A DNA stretch of 64,000 bases from Perognathus longimembris pacificus (taxonomy: Eukaryota > Chordata > Mammalia > Rodentia > Heteromyidae), in the NCBI RefSeq assembly GCF_023159225.1, contig NC_063161.1, positions 3,777,274 through 3,841,273 of the forward strand. Reading direction: 5' to 3'. Under the pieces are notes generated by a model. The model saw nothing but the letters and a program-made list of their open reading frames with translations. It made no database searches and was not told where the DNA came from. Positions 34,271-45,504 of this stretch are shown piece by piece; the first letter of the stretch is position 1; every line of letters starts with the position of its first letter. A program made the translations under genes and the position numbers.

Positions 34271-34419
34271 AAGGGCCTGAAGTGGCCAGAAGGGCCTCGG
34301 GCTGGGCTGTGGTCCAGAAGGAAAGTTATTCACATCGGCATTTAGCTCTCAGATCAGTACTGTTCTACAGTCGGTGAGATCATTTCTCAGTTTGGGGATA
34401 TAACAAACGTACATTTCTC

Positions 34420-34586
34420 TGTGTGTGTTGTACTAGGGCTTGCTGGTGTTCTACCACACTTCCGTTTCTGGATTGGGGGTGGTTCATTGAAGGTAAGAGC
34501 CTCGTGGACTTTCCTGCCTGGGCTGGGTTTGAACTGCAGTCCTCAGACCCCACCCTTCTGAGTACAGGCATGAGCCACCAGCCCTA
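34420..34586 (-). mobile_element. Composite B1/ID-like SINE, shortened tail
   Basis: Plus strand 'gttcattgaaggtaagagcc', 'ctgggctgggtttgaactgc' and 'agtacaggcatgagccacca'. Confidence 0.82.
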
Positions 34587-34751
34587 GAACTTTTATCAGT
34601 CTTCAGGACACAAAGACGTTCTCGTTTCTGAAAAAACAAAACAAAAACCCCAAAGCTTGACTTTGTACTTTGCTCCGTTGGGCCTGTAGGGTAACGCAGG
34701 GGCGGAGCTTGCTGGTTTTCCAGTGCCGACTTCTCCAAGAGTTGGGGCAGC

Positions 34752-34967
34752 GGGCTGGGGATATAGCCTAGTGGCAAGAGTGCCTGCCTCGGATACACGA
34801 GGCCCTAGGTTCGATTCCCCAGCACCACATATACAGAAAACGGCCAGAAGCGGCGCTGTGGCTCAAGTGGCAGAGTGCTAGCCTTGAGCAAGAAGAAGCC
34901 AGGGACAGTGCTCAGGCCCTGAGTCCAAGGCCCAGGACTGGCCAAAAAAAAAAAAAAAAAAAAAAAA
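34752..34967 (+). mobile_element. Dimeric ID-like SINE with target-site duplication
   Basis: A full-length, little-diverged copy with a long A-tail (34943-34967). 'aagagttggggcagc' occurs at 34738-34752 and again at 34967-34981 as the target duplication. Confidence 0.93.
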
Positions 34968-35379
34968 AGAGTTGGGGCAGCATTCCTGGGGTCTCCTGGG
35001 AGTTCCCGGGACTTCCTGTCTCCCCCGGGATTGCTTTGATGTGACCGGCACACATGGCGCCTGGTCCCTTTGTCAGACCGCTGCGTCTGTTTCCCTCCCA
35101 TGGGACCGTGCCCCCTCAGTTCCTGGGGGTCCGTGCTCCTGGTTGGAACGCTGAACTCGGGGGTACATATTCTGCGGTGACCATCTTCCCTGTTGAGATC
35201 GCCTTCCGTTACCGGGCTCGGGTCGCCTCCCCTGGCGCGGGGGTCAGGCTCTGCTCTGCTCCAATCGCTCTCTTTCTCACCCTCTCCCCTGCTCACCCGA
35301 CCCGCAGGTAAGGCCAGGGTGGAGTGGGGGGCTCAGGAAAGACCTTAGGTGCACGTGGCCGTACGAGATCGCTTTTCCT

Positions 35380-35830
35380 CCCTCCTTACCCATGAAGGAA
35401 GCCAGGCACAGACGGATCTCAGAGACGCTTCGAGAGCAAATCTGATTTAATAAGGGAGTGGCTAGCAGTGGATATAGTAGGGATGACGAGAAAGGGGGTG
35501 ATCGACCAGGAGCTGGCGATAGGCTGGCGAGCTTGTCATAGGACCCCCCTCATGAGCTAATGTCACTTGCTTAGCACCACCCCAGGGGTGAAAAGCCCGC
35601 CAGAATGGGGAGCACATGGGCTGGCGAGAAAGTTGGGGGGCTGGTCGCAAAGCCAGTTCTTCTGGTTCCGGACCCAGAGAATTGTGGCCTGCTCCCACAT
35701 TCCCCCAGGGCTGGGGGGAGGGCGGCGTCTCGGGAGTGCTCTCCTCTGCCCTTCCCCCTCAAGGCCAAAGCTGAACCCCAACATTCCGTGTCCTAGGTCT
35801 GCACTGTTCACCATCGCAAGCCCCCAGTCC
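35380..35830. other. Unassigned repeat-like block, possibly an old LTR in antisense
   Basis: On the minus strand 'cccttattaaatcagatttg' resembles an LTR polyadenylation region. 'cgcaggtaaggcc' near 35304 looks like a splice donor. Neither is enough for a call. Confidence 0.2.
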
Positions 35831-35929
35831 TTGCAGTGCGGGGACTTCAGCTGAACGGACTCAGATGAAGTAGAACGGGAGCGCTCCGTCCACCTTGTAG
35901 AAAAGCTCGGTAGAACAGCTCTCTTCTCA

Positions 35930-36245
35930 CACAGGGGTCCAGGGCACAGTGCTATTTTCAGATCCTTTGTAGTCCCGTCTGCATTCTAGAATGAACTCAT
36001 CAATTTCTATGGAAAGCCCGCTGGGCCTGAGACTGGCAGATCTTGAATCCAGCCAGAAATCCATTTAGAACTGACATTTAAATAACGCTGGTCTGCCACT
36101 AAATGAGTGTGCTTCATTTCGCCTTGTTATTTAGGACCATAATTTTTCTCAGCAAAGTCTCGTAGCTTTGAGTTCATCATTCCACATATTGTTTACAAAT
36201 GCATTCTTGAGGTGTGTACGTTTCTTGGGATGTTATTGCAAGGGA
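35930..36245 (-). mobile_element. L1 fragment, antisense
   Basis: The plus strand follows antisense L1 ORF2: 'caatttctatggaaagcccg', 'agaactgacatttaaataac', 'aaagtctcgtagctttgagt' and 'gtgtacgtttcttgggatg' occur in the order expected of L1. It is old and interrupted by small indels. Confidence 0.7.
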
Positions 36246-36309
36246 GTTTTTTTTTTCCTTAAAACTTTGTTTTTGCAATTGTTTGTTGCTTGTGCATAAA
36301 AGCAAAACG

Positions 36310-36745
36310 AGCTAGAAGCCTGGGTGGAGGCCTGCGATCCTTGCTATTTGGGAGGCTGCAATCTGAGGACGGATGTTTGAAGCTAGCCGGGGCAGGGAAG
36401 TCTGTGAGACGCTTCAATTAACCAGCAAAAAACCTACAAGTGGAGCTGTGGCTCAAGTGGTAGATTAAAAAAACGAAGGGAGGGCTGGGGATATGGCCTA
36501 GTGGCAAGAGAGCTTGCCTCGTATACATGAGGCCCTGGGTTCGATTCCCCAGCACCACATATACAGAAAACGGCCAGAAGTGGCGCTGTGGCTCAAGTGG
36601 CAGAGTGCTAGCCTTGAGCAAAAAGGAAGCCAGGGACAGTGCTCAGGCCCTGAGTCCAAGGCCCAGGATTGGACAAAAAAAAAAAAAAAAAAAAAAAGAA
36701 GGGAGAGCGAGAGGCCTTGAGTTCAAGCCGCAGTACCTGCACAAA
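36310..36745 (+). mobile_element. Composite B1/ID-like SINE split by a younger SINE
   Basis: The B1 head and linker (36310-36440, 'tttgggaggctgcaatctga') and start of the ID-like tail are interrupted at 36483 and resume at 36698 ('gagaggccttgagttcaagc'). Confidence 0.85.
36483..36697 (+). mobile_element. Dimeric ID-like SINE nested in an older SINE
   Basis: A near-perfect copy of the young family with an A-tail of about 23. 'gaagggag' at 36475-36482 is repeated at 36698-36705, part of an A-rich target duplication. Confidence 0.92.
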
Positions 36746-36802
36746 GAAACTAAGCTGCGTTTGGGGGCTGATTTGGACGCATGGCCTTGCTGAATTCCTC
36801 TG

Positions 36803-37012
36803 TCAGTCCTCACAGCCATGGCTGACTTCCTGTCAGTCCTCACAGCCATGGCTGAGTTCCTGTCAGTCCTCACAGCCATGGCTGACTTCCTGTCAGTCCT
36901 CACAGCCATGGCTGACTTCCCGTCAGTCCTCACAGTCATGGCTGACTTCCCGTCAGTCCTCACAGTCATGGCTGACTTCCCGTCAGTCCTCACAGCCATG
37001 GCTGAGTTCAGC
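36803..37012. repeat. 30-bp tandem repeat, seven units
   Basis: Units of 30 bp start at 36803 and every 30 bp up to 36983; each holds 'cagccatggctgacttcc' or the variants cagtcatgg, gagttcc and ttcccg. The period is divisible by three, so both strands are open, with a Met in each unit. Frames here are not supported as genes. Confidence 0.95.
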
Positions 37013-37079
37013 AGCCCTCTCCACACACCATCCCCTTGGCTGTGCATACGGGAAGAGTTCCATCTCTACTTAATTTTTA

Positions 37080-37165
37080 TTTTTCCGTGCTGGTCCTGAG
37101 GCTTGAACTCCGGACGATGGCGCTCATACTTGAGCTGCGATTGTAGGTGTGAGCTGCCACTCCCG
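37080..37165 (-). mobile_element. SINE fragment
   Basis: 'ctgaggcttgaactccggac' followed by a truncated 'gtaggtgtgagctgccac'. Confidence 0.6.
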
Positions 37166-37349
37166 GCAGTTCCTTCAGCGTTTGGGAGTCTGTGGGGTGC
37201 TCCCTGGGGGAGCCCCCTCTCTGTAGTGATGGGGAGTTTCCTGGTAGTGTGGGCAGTTCCTCTGGGGACCCCAGATCTCACTGCCGGCCCCCCGCACCTG
37301 TCGTGAGCCTTGCGGGCAGGGGTCTTTGATCAACTTATTTTACCTTATT

Positions 37350-37392
37350 GTGTGTGTGTGTGTGTGCGTGCACGCGTGTGTGTCTGCACGCA
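37350..37392. repeat. (TG)n microsatellite
   Basis: TG run with GCGTGCACGCG interruptions. Confidence 0.9.
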
Positions 37393-37399
37393 CACACCT

Positions 37400-37592
37400 C
37401 TTTTCGTGCTCGATCTCAGGGCCTGGGCGCTGTCCCTGAGCTTTTTCCGCTCAAGGCTGGCGCTCTACCACTTGAGCCAGAGCTCCACTTCTGGCTTTTT
37501 GCTGGTTCGTTGGAGATAAGAACCCTACAGGCGTCCTTGCTCAGGCCGGCTGCGAACCGTGATCCCTCCGGTCTCAGCCTCCTGAGAACCGC
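37400..37592 (-). mobile_element. Composite B1/ID-like SINE
   Basis: Plus strand 'gctcaaggctggcgctctac', linker 'gttcgttggagataagaacc', then 'ccggtctcagcctcctgag'. Confidence 0.88.
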
Positions 37593-37769
37593 GCGGCTCT
37601 CTCCAGCCACGCCTCCGGGGGCCCCCCGAAAACAACTAGAGAACGTTCTCTTCCATTCTGCACTCCTTCTGTTTTCCATTTTAGATATTCACAAGTTGTC
37701 CTCCATCCCGGGCCTTCTCAGATACCAGCTATTTATACCCACCGAGTAGTCCTCATAACTCCGTGTTTG

Positions 37770-37925
37770 CTAATGTGTATTGATTTGTCCTATTTATAAA
37801 AGCAGCACATGTTCACGCCTGAAACGGAGAAAATAGCAGCTACGGAAAACAATGAAAGCCTCCCCCACCTACTCGGAGAGGACGAGCTCTGACTTTTTCA
37901 TCTGTTTCTCCCCTCGGTTAGTTTT
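37770..37925. mobile_element. Possible ancient LINE 3' end
   Basis: 'tataaaagcagcacatgttc' and 'acggagaaaatagcagctac' recall an old L1 3' UTR pattern. Weak. Confidence 0.3.
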
Positions 37926-38823
37926 ACATATAAGCTAGAATGGCTTCAGTAATGAATCCGCACTTGGTGACGAGGAAAGTTTAATAACGCAGGAGAGCGC
38001 ATGGGACGTGCTGTCAGACGGGGCTGAGTCCCGGCCGGGCGGAGGCGGTGGACGGACCCAGGGTGTCTGGAGAAACACCGAGCGCCCCCCCCCCCCCCGC
38101 CGGGCCCTGGGCCGGGAGTCGAGGCAGCGGCCGAGGGCGGCAGACGCACCCAGGTGACAGACAGCTTGGCAGGGCCATTTTGACAGGCGGCGGGACTTGC
38201 TGCCGTGGGAAGGTGGGGGGGGGGGGGCTGTGAGCTGGGCTGCGGGGGGTGGGGTGGGCGGGGGGTGGAATCGCAGCCGAGCGATTAAACGGTGGACGCT
38301 CCGGGTTCTGCCTTCCCACCCCAGGACTGCCCCGAAGAGAAAAACACGCGCGATGGCCCTCCACGAGGGCAAGAGTGTGGACGTGGGCAGGCCGCGGGGT
38401 GGCAAGCGCGTAGAAACGCGTGGATCCTTGGCATTGCTGGTGAGAGCGGCGGTTGGCATTTTGGGGGAGGGAGGGAACGAGAGAGAACTTTCTGGGAAAG
38501 CTACCATGATGGGAGAGTCAGCTAAGAGCATGGGGCAACATGAGGAAAGATGCTGGGCCCCCAAAAGAGGAAGGGGAAGGGGGGTGTCAGAAGAAGGTCG
38601 ACGGGTAGGCACGCAAACGAAGACCCAAACCATCGATTAAGTCTACTTCCATAGATTTAAACCGTCAAACGGGTCTGAAATTAGACTAACCCTACATGGG
38701 CCAAATTCCCCCGCGGAAAGGCAGGGACGGGCGCGCTGGATTCCCAGGGCTCCACGCCGACGCGAAGGGGGGCAGCCCAGGGCAGGGGAGGGGGTGGGGC
38801 GCGGGACTGGGGAACGGAGGCCA

Positions 38824-38953
38824 GAGGGAGCCCAGCTCCATCACCCGCGGAGGGAGCCCAGCTCCATCACCCGCGGAGGGAGCCCAGCTCCATCACCCGC
38901 GGAGGGAGCCCAGCTCCATCACCCGCGGAGGGAGCCCAGCTCCATCACCCGCG
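38824..38953. repeat. 26-bp tandem repeat, five units
   Basis: Five perfect units at 38824, 38850, 38876, 38902 and 38928, each with 'agcccagctccatcacccgc'. Perfect identity suggests recent expansion. Confidence 0.97.
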
Positions 38954-39117
38954 GGCAAGCGGGCGGGAAGAAAGAACTCGATCACAGCGGGATGAGAAAA
39001 GGCGGACGTCCTACGATGGCAGCCGGGCCTGCGGCAGGACGTGACAGTGCACTGTGGTTCGTGACACGTGGTCGCATCGAAGGCCAGCTACACGGGGAGC
39101 AGGGGGCTCGACCACCT

Positions 39118-39183
39118 CCGCCTCCCGCCCTCCCTCCCTCCCTCCCTCCCTCCCTCCCTCCCGCCCTCCCTCCCTCCCTCCCA
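39118..39183. repeat. (CCCT)n simple repeat
   Basis: CCTCCCTCC run interrupted by CCGCC. Confidence 0.92.
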
Positions 39184-39409
39184 CAGATGCTTCTGGAGAA
39201 GGGAGAGCAGGAGGCCACCCCTCCGGCTCTGTGGGAGAACCTAGGTTGAGAAAAGGAAGAGCGCGGAGAAACGGCGGGGAAAACCCCTCAGAAACACGGA
39301 TGCAAAATCCGAAATGAAACATGGACGACGGAGCAAGCACATGGCCAAGGGCGTTGATCCCATTAATGGCTAAAGGAGGAGAACAAGTACGCGTCCATTT
39401 CAACAAGAC

Positions 39410-39745
39410 AGGGTGGCGGCTCGCGCCTGTCACCCCGGCTACTAAGGAGGCTGAGATCTGAGGATCGCGGTTCGAAGCCGGTCAGGCCAGGAAAATCCGT
39501 GAGACTCCTGTCTCCAAATAACGATCCAAAAGCCAGAAGAGGGGCTGGGGATGTGGCCTAGCGGTAGAGCGCTCGCCTCGTATACATGAAGGCCGGGGTT
39601 CGATTCCCCAGCACCACATATATATAGAAAAAAGCCGGAAGTGGCGCTGTGGCTCAAGTGGTAGAGCGCTAGCCTTGAGGGGAAAAGCTCAGGGACAGCG
39701 CCCAGGCCCTGAGTTCAAGCCCCAGTACCAGCACAAACAAACACA
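39410..39745 (+). mobile_element. Three-part SINE: B1 head + ID-like unit + ID-like tail
   Basis: In order: B1 head ('gggtggcggctcgcgcctgt' to 'gagactcctgtctccaaata'), the first unit of the dimeric ID-like family at 39541-39620 ('ggggctggggatgtggccta', 'ggttcgattccccagcacc'), then the second ID-like unit ('gctgtggctcaagtggtaga' to 'gagttcaagccccagtacc'). No target duplication separates the parts, so it may be a fusion rather than a nested insertion. Confidence 0.8.
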
Positions 39746-40084
39746 CATACAAAAGGACGGTTGAGAAAGCTTAAAATCCATTCATGACAAGAACTCTAGA
39801 AAACTGGGATTAAAAAAAAATCTTTAATAATGGGATCAAGGGTATCTACAAAAAGTCTGTGGATCTTTCTGTCTCTGTCTCTGTTTCCCTCCTTCCCTCC
39901 CCCTCTCCTTTCTTCTCTCTCTGTCTCTCCCTCATCCCCAGGGTCTCTAGAAACAGCCTCCCCCCCCCCCGCCCCCAGGCCTTCATTCCAGCCCCAATTC
40001 CCTCCCTACAAAGGCTCCCTTCCTCAACGAACACCCCAAGCCAAGGACGTGCTGTCCAGGCTGAGAAGCTCGGGCTGGGCTCCC

Positions 40085-40165
40085 TGGCTTTGAGAGCTTT
40101 AAAAATAGGCCGCCATGATGCAGGCAATGTGTCGAGGTGGGGATTAGCATAATGTGGCCGGCGAG
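40085..40165. promoter_or_regulatory. Candidate regulatory element with MEF2-type motif
   Basis: 'ttaaaaatag' (40099-40108) is the reverse complement of a perfect MEF2 consensus. 'ggggattagcataatgtgg' follows at about 40139. Short AT-rich pocket in GC-rich DNA. Confidence 0.4.
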
Positions 40166-40345
40166 CGGCAGAGGCCGAGGTCCCCGCGGTCCAGGTTGGA
40201 GCCACGTACTGGCACCGCAGGCTGGCCGGTGGCCAGGCAAAGCCACATGCTGGGGTGGGGTGGGGGGGGAGGGAGGCAAAGCGCGGGGGGGGGGGGGGAA
40301 TGGCTGAGCGAGCAGAGGGGGCGGGGGGCCTGGGGAGCCAGGAGC

Positions 40346-40392
40346 GTCCATCCGTCCATCCGTCCATCCGTCCATCCGTCCATCCATCCGCT
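40346..40392. repeat. (CCATCCGT)n microsatellite
   Basis: Five to six 8-bp units. Confidence 0.93.
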
Positions 40393-40429
40393 TGAACGCC
40401 GCGCTCCGCGCGCGGGGCCTGCGGGGCGG

Positions 40430-40625
40430 CAGGCGAGAGATAAACGGGAGATTCCGGAATGTCATTAAGGGAACGGCCGCCCTCCGGCCCCTCCGCGCTC
40501 CATTTGTCAAGGCGGCGTCTCAATTGGAGGCTGCGATCGCCCGCAGAGGCTGGTTACACGGAGATAACGGCAGGCGCGGCTGCGGGGCTGGGAGGCCGTC
40601 CAGGGCCCTGGTTACACAAGGGCTG
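40430..40625. promoter_or_regulatory. Candidate conserved noncoding element
   Basis: 'gagattccggaatgtcatta' and 'tctcaattggaggctgcgat', then 'ctggttacacggagataacg' and 'ctggttacacaaggg', give a repeat-free, mixed-composition block. 'ggttacac' occurs twice, about 60 bp apart (near 40552 and 40610). The call is compositional. Confidence 0.35.
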
Positions 40626-40629
40626 GCGG

Positions 40630-41815
40630 AGCCGGGCTGAGAGCGGCAGGCCCCGCGGGGAGGGCGGCGGGGGGGGGGGGTGGGAGGAGGCCCGGGCCCT
40701 CCTGCCCATCGCCCTCCCCCCAGCTCGGGCCCAGGGGCCGCAGGTGCCCCCCACCCCGCCCAGCCACGCCCACGGTCTCTGTTTCCCCCAGACTTGTCAT
40801 GCCCCTCCGCAAAGCGCTTGCTCTCTGCACCTTGCTTTCCCTTGTTCTAGCCAAAAGATTGGGATTGAAGAAGCCACCGGGGACGACTTCCAGAAAGCTC
40901 TGTGAGATGAACCACAGCCGGCTGCCATTTTTCCTTCCTTTGACCTTTGCGCTCTTCCTCCTACTCGGAATGAAGCGGCCGGTGCCTCCATCCCAGCAGC
41001 CATTTTGTGACCATGAGGGGGAAACGTCACAGGCCGAGCAGGGGGTGCGGGGCGGAAGGAGCCTGGGCACGGAGGGCCGGCTGGGCCTAACCGGCTGGAC
41101 CCGGCCTGCGGGGAAGCCGCCGGGCCGGCCGGCCACGGACGGCGGCCTGGGAATGGAGGATCCAGGACGTGGGCGCTGGAAAGCGAGGGGAGCAGAGGAG
41201 GTTTGGGGGGTGAGGTGACGGGACCCAGGGGCCCTGTGTCCCAGCCACTTCTGGCACGGCCTTCTGGGTCGTCCACAGATGTCTCGGCCTCCACGACCCC
41301 CAAGGAGGACCCCCTCCCTCGCGTCCCCGCCCCCAGAGACCGCGCGCCCCGCCTCCTCTCCCCGGGCTGCTCCGACGGCGCTGCTCCCGCTGGCCTCGCC
41401 GCGCGTGCGAGCAGATGGCCTCCCAAAGCTACCGAGCTGTTCTTTTATTAAAACCCCCAGAGTCCAAAAATAGCGCCCGCGCCACCTCCCGAGCAAGGCC
41501 GGGAGCCTCCATCAGGGCTGCGCCCCGCCCGGCCGCGCCCAGGCATTTCAGATGACGCCGCCACGCGGGCCACCGTGTCCCGTAGGGTCCCGAGCCCGCC
41601 CTCCCGGATGACCCCCACACACCTGCGGTCGCCCCAGCCGCCAAGCCCAGTTTGGGGGCGACGGCAGCTGCGGCTTTCCTCTCATCCGGTGGCATGTCCC
41701 TGGGACATGGAGAATTAAGGAGTTCAGCGCAAAGTACACCGGGGAGGCCACCGTAGGGGACACGTCCCGTGTGCCCACGCCCCTGAGGTCGGGGGCCAGG
41801 CACAGGGCTTGGCGT
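40630..41815. other. Intergenic sequence, no gene seen
   Basis: Mostly GC-rich. An AT-richer spot at 41435-41475 contains 'ttcttttattaaaaccc' and 'ccaaaaatag', one base short of an SRF CArG box. No exon found. Confidence 0.5.
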
Positions 41816-41821
41816 GGGGCT

Positions 41822-43712
41822 GGATGTTGCAGGGTAGGAGGATGGATACGTGGATGAAGGGTAAGTGGACGGGTGGAGGCCCAGATGCAGGATGGATGGG
41901 TGGATGGATGGACTGCGAATGCGTGGATGGGTGGACGGACGGATATAGATGGATACGTGGTTTGGATGCGTGGATGTGTGGGTGGGTGGGTGGACGGATA
42001 GGTGGGTGGAAGGGTGGATGGATGGATGGGTGGGTGGATGGGTGGATGGATGGATGGGTGGGTGGATGGGTGGATGGGTGGGTGATGAGTGGATAGATGG
42101 ATGGATATAGATGGATACGCGGTTTGGATGGGTGGATGGGTGGATGGGTGGGTGGATGGGTGGATGGTGGGTGGGTGGATGGGTGGATGGGTGGGTGGAT
42201 GGGTGGATATAGATGGATACGCGGTTTGGATGGATGGATGGGTGATGAGCGGATGGATGGATGGATGGATGGATATAGATGGATACGCGGTTTAGATGGG
42301 TGGGTGGGTGGATGGGTGGATGATGGATGGGTAGAAGGGTGGATGGATGGATGGGTGGATGGGTGGATGGATGCGTGGATGGATGGGTGGATGGGTGGAT
42401 GGGTGGATGGGTGGGTGGATGGGTGGATGGGTGGATGGATGGATGGATGGGTGGGTGGGTGGATGGGTGGATGGGTGGGTGGATGGGTGGATGGATGGGT
42501 GGATGGGTGGATGGATGGGTGGGTGGGTGGGTGGGTGGGTGGATAGATGGGTGGATGGGTGGATGGATGGATGGATGGATGGATGGGTGGACGGATGGGT
42601 GGACGGGTGGATGGACCGGTGGGTGGATGGATGGGTGGATGGGTGGGTGGATGGGTGGGTGGATGGGTGGATGGATGGGTGGAAGGATGGGTGGATGGGT
42701 GGATGGGTGGATGGGTGGATGGACGGGTGGATGGGTGGATGGGTGGGTGGATGGGTGGACGGATGGGTGGACGGGTGGATGGACGGGTGGGTGGACGGAT
42801 GGGTGGATGGATGGGTGGATGGGTGGGTGGATGGGTGGATGGATGGATGGGTGGATGGGTGGATGGATGGGTGGATGGGTGGATGGGTGGATGGACGGGT
42901 GGATGGGTGATGGGTGGGTGGATGGATGGGTGGATGGGTGGGTGGATGGGTGGATGGATGGATGGATGGATGGGTGGATGGTGGGTGGATGGGTGGATGG
43001 ATGGATGGATGGGTGGATGGGTGGATGGACGGGTGGATGGGTGGATGGATATAGATGGATACGCGGTTTGGATGGATGGATGGGTGATGAGCGGATGGAT
43101 GGATGGATGGATGGATATAGATGGATACGCGGTTTGGGTGGGTGGGTGGGTGGATGGGTGGATGGATGGGTGGATGGGTGGATGGATGGGTGGGTGGGTG
43201 GGTGGGTGGATAGATGGGTGGATGGGTGGATGGATGGATGGATGGATGGGTGGACGGATGGGTGGACGGGTGGATGGACTGGTGGGTGGATGGATGGGTG
43301 GATGGGTGGGTGGAGGGTGGGTGGATGGATGGTGGTGGATGGGTGGGTGGATGGGTGGATGGATGGATGGATGGATGGGTGGATGGGTGGATGGATGGGT
43401 GGATGGGTGGATGGGTGGATGGACGGGTGGATGGGTGGATGGGTGGGTGGATGGATGGATGGATGGATGGGTGGATGGGTGGGTGGATGGGTGGATGGGT
43501 GGGTGGATGGGTAGATGGATGGGTGGGTGGATGGATGGGTGGATGGGTGGATGGGTGGATGGACGGAGTGGATGGTGGATGGATATAGATGGATACGCGG
43601 TTTGGATGGATGGATGGGTGATGAGCGGATGGATGGATGGATGGATGGATATAGATGGATACGCGGTTTGGGTGGGTGGGTGGGTGGATGGGTGGGTGGG
43701 TGGGGGTGGTGA
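41822..43712. repeat. 1.9-kb GGAT/GGGT minisatellite with higher-order repeats
   Basis: The plus strand is a G-rich array of 'ggatgggtggat' 4-bp-based units. A marker segment 'ggatatagatggatacgcgg' (or a one-base variant) occurs eight times, at 41941, 42103, 42205, 42271, 43047, 43113, 43581 and 43647. Three pairs are spaced exactly 66 bp apart. Since 12 bp is a multiple of both 3 and 4 and the units lack stops, several long frames are open on both strands; none is a gene. Confidence 0.97.
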
Positions 43713-43739
43713 GGGGTTGATGGCTGGCTGCCTGGTCAC

Positions 43740-44790
43740 GCAGGGCTAGACGGCCTGGATGTTGGGTGCAGAGGAGGGCGGATCTCTGGATAAGCACGTT
43801 CCCTCTTCCTGCGCCCACTCTTCGTTGTCTCCATGGCCATTGCACGGTTTGCTTATTCCCCGTTTCCTGTCTGCTTTTCCAAATGAGAACGCAATCTGCA
43901 TGAAGATCGGGGCTTTTGTTGGTGAAACCTTTGAGACCCACCGCAAGGAGCACCGAAGGAGGCAGAGGCCGCGTCTTCTGCTCAGCCGAGGGCACCGTGT
44001 TCCCCTCTACCGTGCGCTCCTCGGGATCACAACGAAGAAGAACAAATAACAAAAAACCCGAGCAACAGGAGGCGCCGCTTCTTGTCCCGCTAGAGCCCGG
44101 GCGGGGCCGCGTGTAAACGAGGAAAACGGGCAAGCTCAAGTGCACGCTCGCTCTCCACCTGGGGCAGCGAGGAGGCGGGGGGGGGGGGAAGTGGGGGAGC
44201 CACCAGCAGGCCTGCGCTCAGGACACCCCCCTATTTCCTGGGTTCAAAACGACCACCGGCACTTCCCAGATCTTTGGCCCGGGGCCCCCCACTTGACATG
44301 GAGTCAGACCGGGCGCCCCCAGCCGCAGAGAACCCAAGCGGGCTTCAGCGGCGTGGGGGGGGGCACCCAGCACCCACCTTCCCGCGGGAGGAGCTGGACT
44401 GGAAGGTTAGGAAGGCCATCCCCCTCCACACCTGGGACGAAGGATCGCAGACGCGGAGACACCCCCGAGGCACAGCCGCTGAGCCGGTCCGTGCTGGGTA
44501 CACCCTGGGCGTCACCTGCACGCTGGTGGAGTCGGGTGAGTGCCGGTGTCGCCCCGTCACAAGCAGCCCTGAAGCCCCAGTGGCTTCACACCAACGTACA
44601 CGCCGGGAAGACGCTGGGTTCAGTTGTTCCCCCAGAACCACAGCCTCCCATCTCTGGGGGATGCCTCAGCCCTGCGGGGGTGACGGGGAAGGACCCCGTG
44701 TCCTGGAGCTGGGAGCACAGACATTAAACCACCGTAGCGGGGTCTGGAGGCTGCTCCTTCCTTCTAATGACTTCCCCTAGCCAGAGCCAT
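43740..44790. other. Intergenic sequence, no gene seen
   Basis: Moderate GC, no recognised repeats except a possible ancient fragment near 44570 ('agccccagtggcttcacacc'). No exon found. Confidence 0.5.
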
Positions 44791-44792
44791 TA

Positions 44793-44870
44793 AGGTACGT
44801 GTGTGTGCAGGCATGCCCATGTGTGTGCAAATGTGTGTGCACGTGTGGTGTGTGTGTGCAGACATCCACG
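44793..44870. repeat. (TG)n-rich microsatellite
   Basis: Interrupted TGTGTGTGCA units. Confidence 0.9.
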
Positions 44871-45504
44871 GGGCTCTTGCTCTCCCTGCCCGGTTGGGCT
44901 GGCGGTGGACGGTCCGGCATTGTTTAGCCCCTGCTCAGATTTGGCTTCTTCTGTGGTCCAGGTACAGCGGGGGAGGGGGGCCCATCCCCCCCCAGGGCCC
45001 CCTGCTGGACCTAGTCCCTGTGGTGAGGAACCCAGAGGGCATTGGGGCCGGGAAGGACGATGGCTCCCGGTGTCCCAGGCCCAGGCCACCGCCCGCCCGC
45101 GGAGGAGCAGGGCTGCTCCGTCATGGAGGCCAGGAGGCGGAAGGGGGAGGGGACAGGGAGGAGCAAGGACACACCCCCAGTCGCGGCACAGGACTTTGAG
45201 GGTTCCACCCGGAGCCGCTGCCGCTGTGCCGGGCCTCGGGGCGGTGCGGGCACGCGTGCGGGCTAAGGTATCGCGCACAGCGTCCGCCTGAAACAAACAG
45301 CAGAGGACTGGAACGGCAGTGGACCGGTAAGCGCGTGCGGAGGGCGGTGGCTCCGGCGGCAGCCCCAGCACGCGGGAGCAGAGCCGGGCTCCGGGTGCGG
45401 GCCTCGTCCTCAGTGGACGGCAGCCTCACTGCCTGGGGATCAAGGCTCCCTCCCCGGTGAGCAGAGAGGAGCTGTTTGTGCACAGGCAGCCCAGGCCCAC
45501 GGGA

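Noticed and set aside
33085..34345. 336-406-codon frames over the 29-bp array
   Set aside because: The 29-bp unit cycles through all three frames without stops; the peptides are repeat products.
34752..34830. tRNA gene suggested by A-box and B-box-like sequence ('ggttcgattcc')
   Set aside because: It belongs to the ID-like SINE: multi-copy, with a target duplication and A-tail. No full cloverleaf was found.
41724..44145. Very long frames (up to about 670 codons) on both strands over the GGAT array
   Set aside because: They arise because the 4- and 12-bp units contain no stop in several frames. The predicted peptides are pure short repeats, and all frames are open together.
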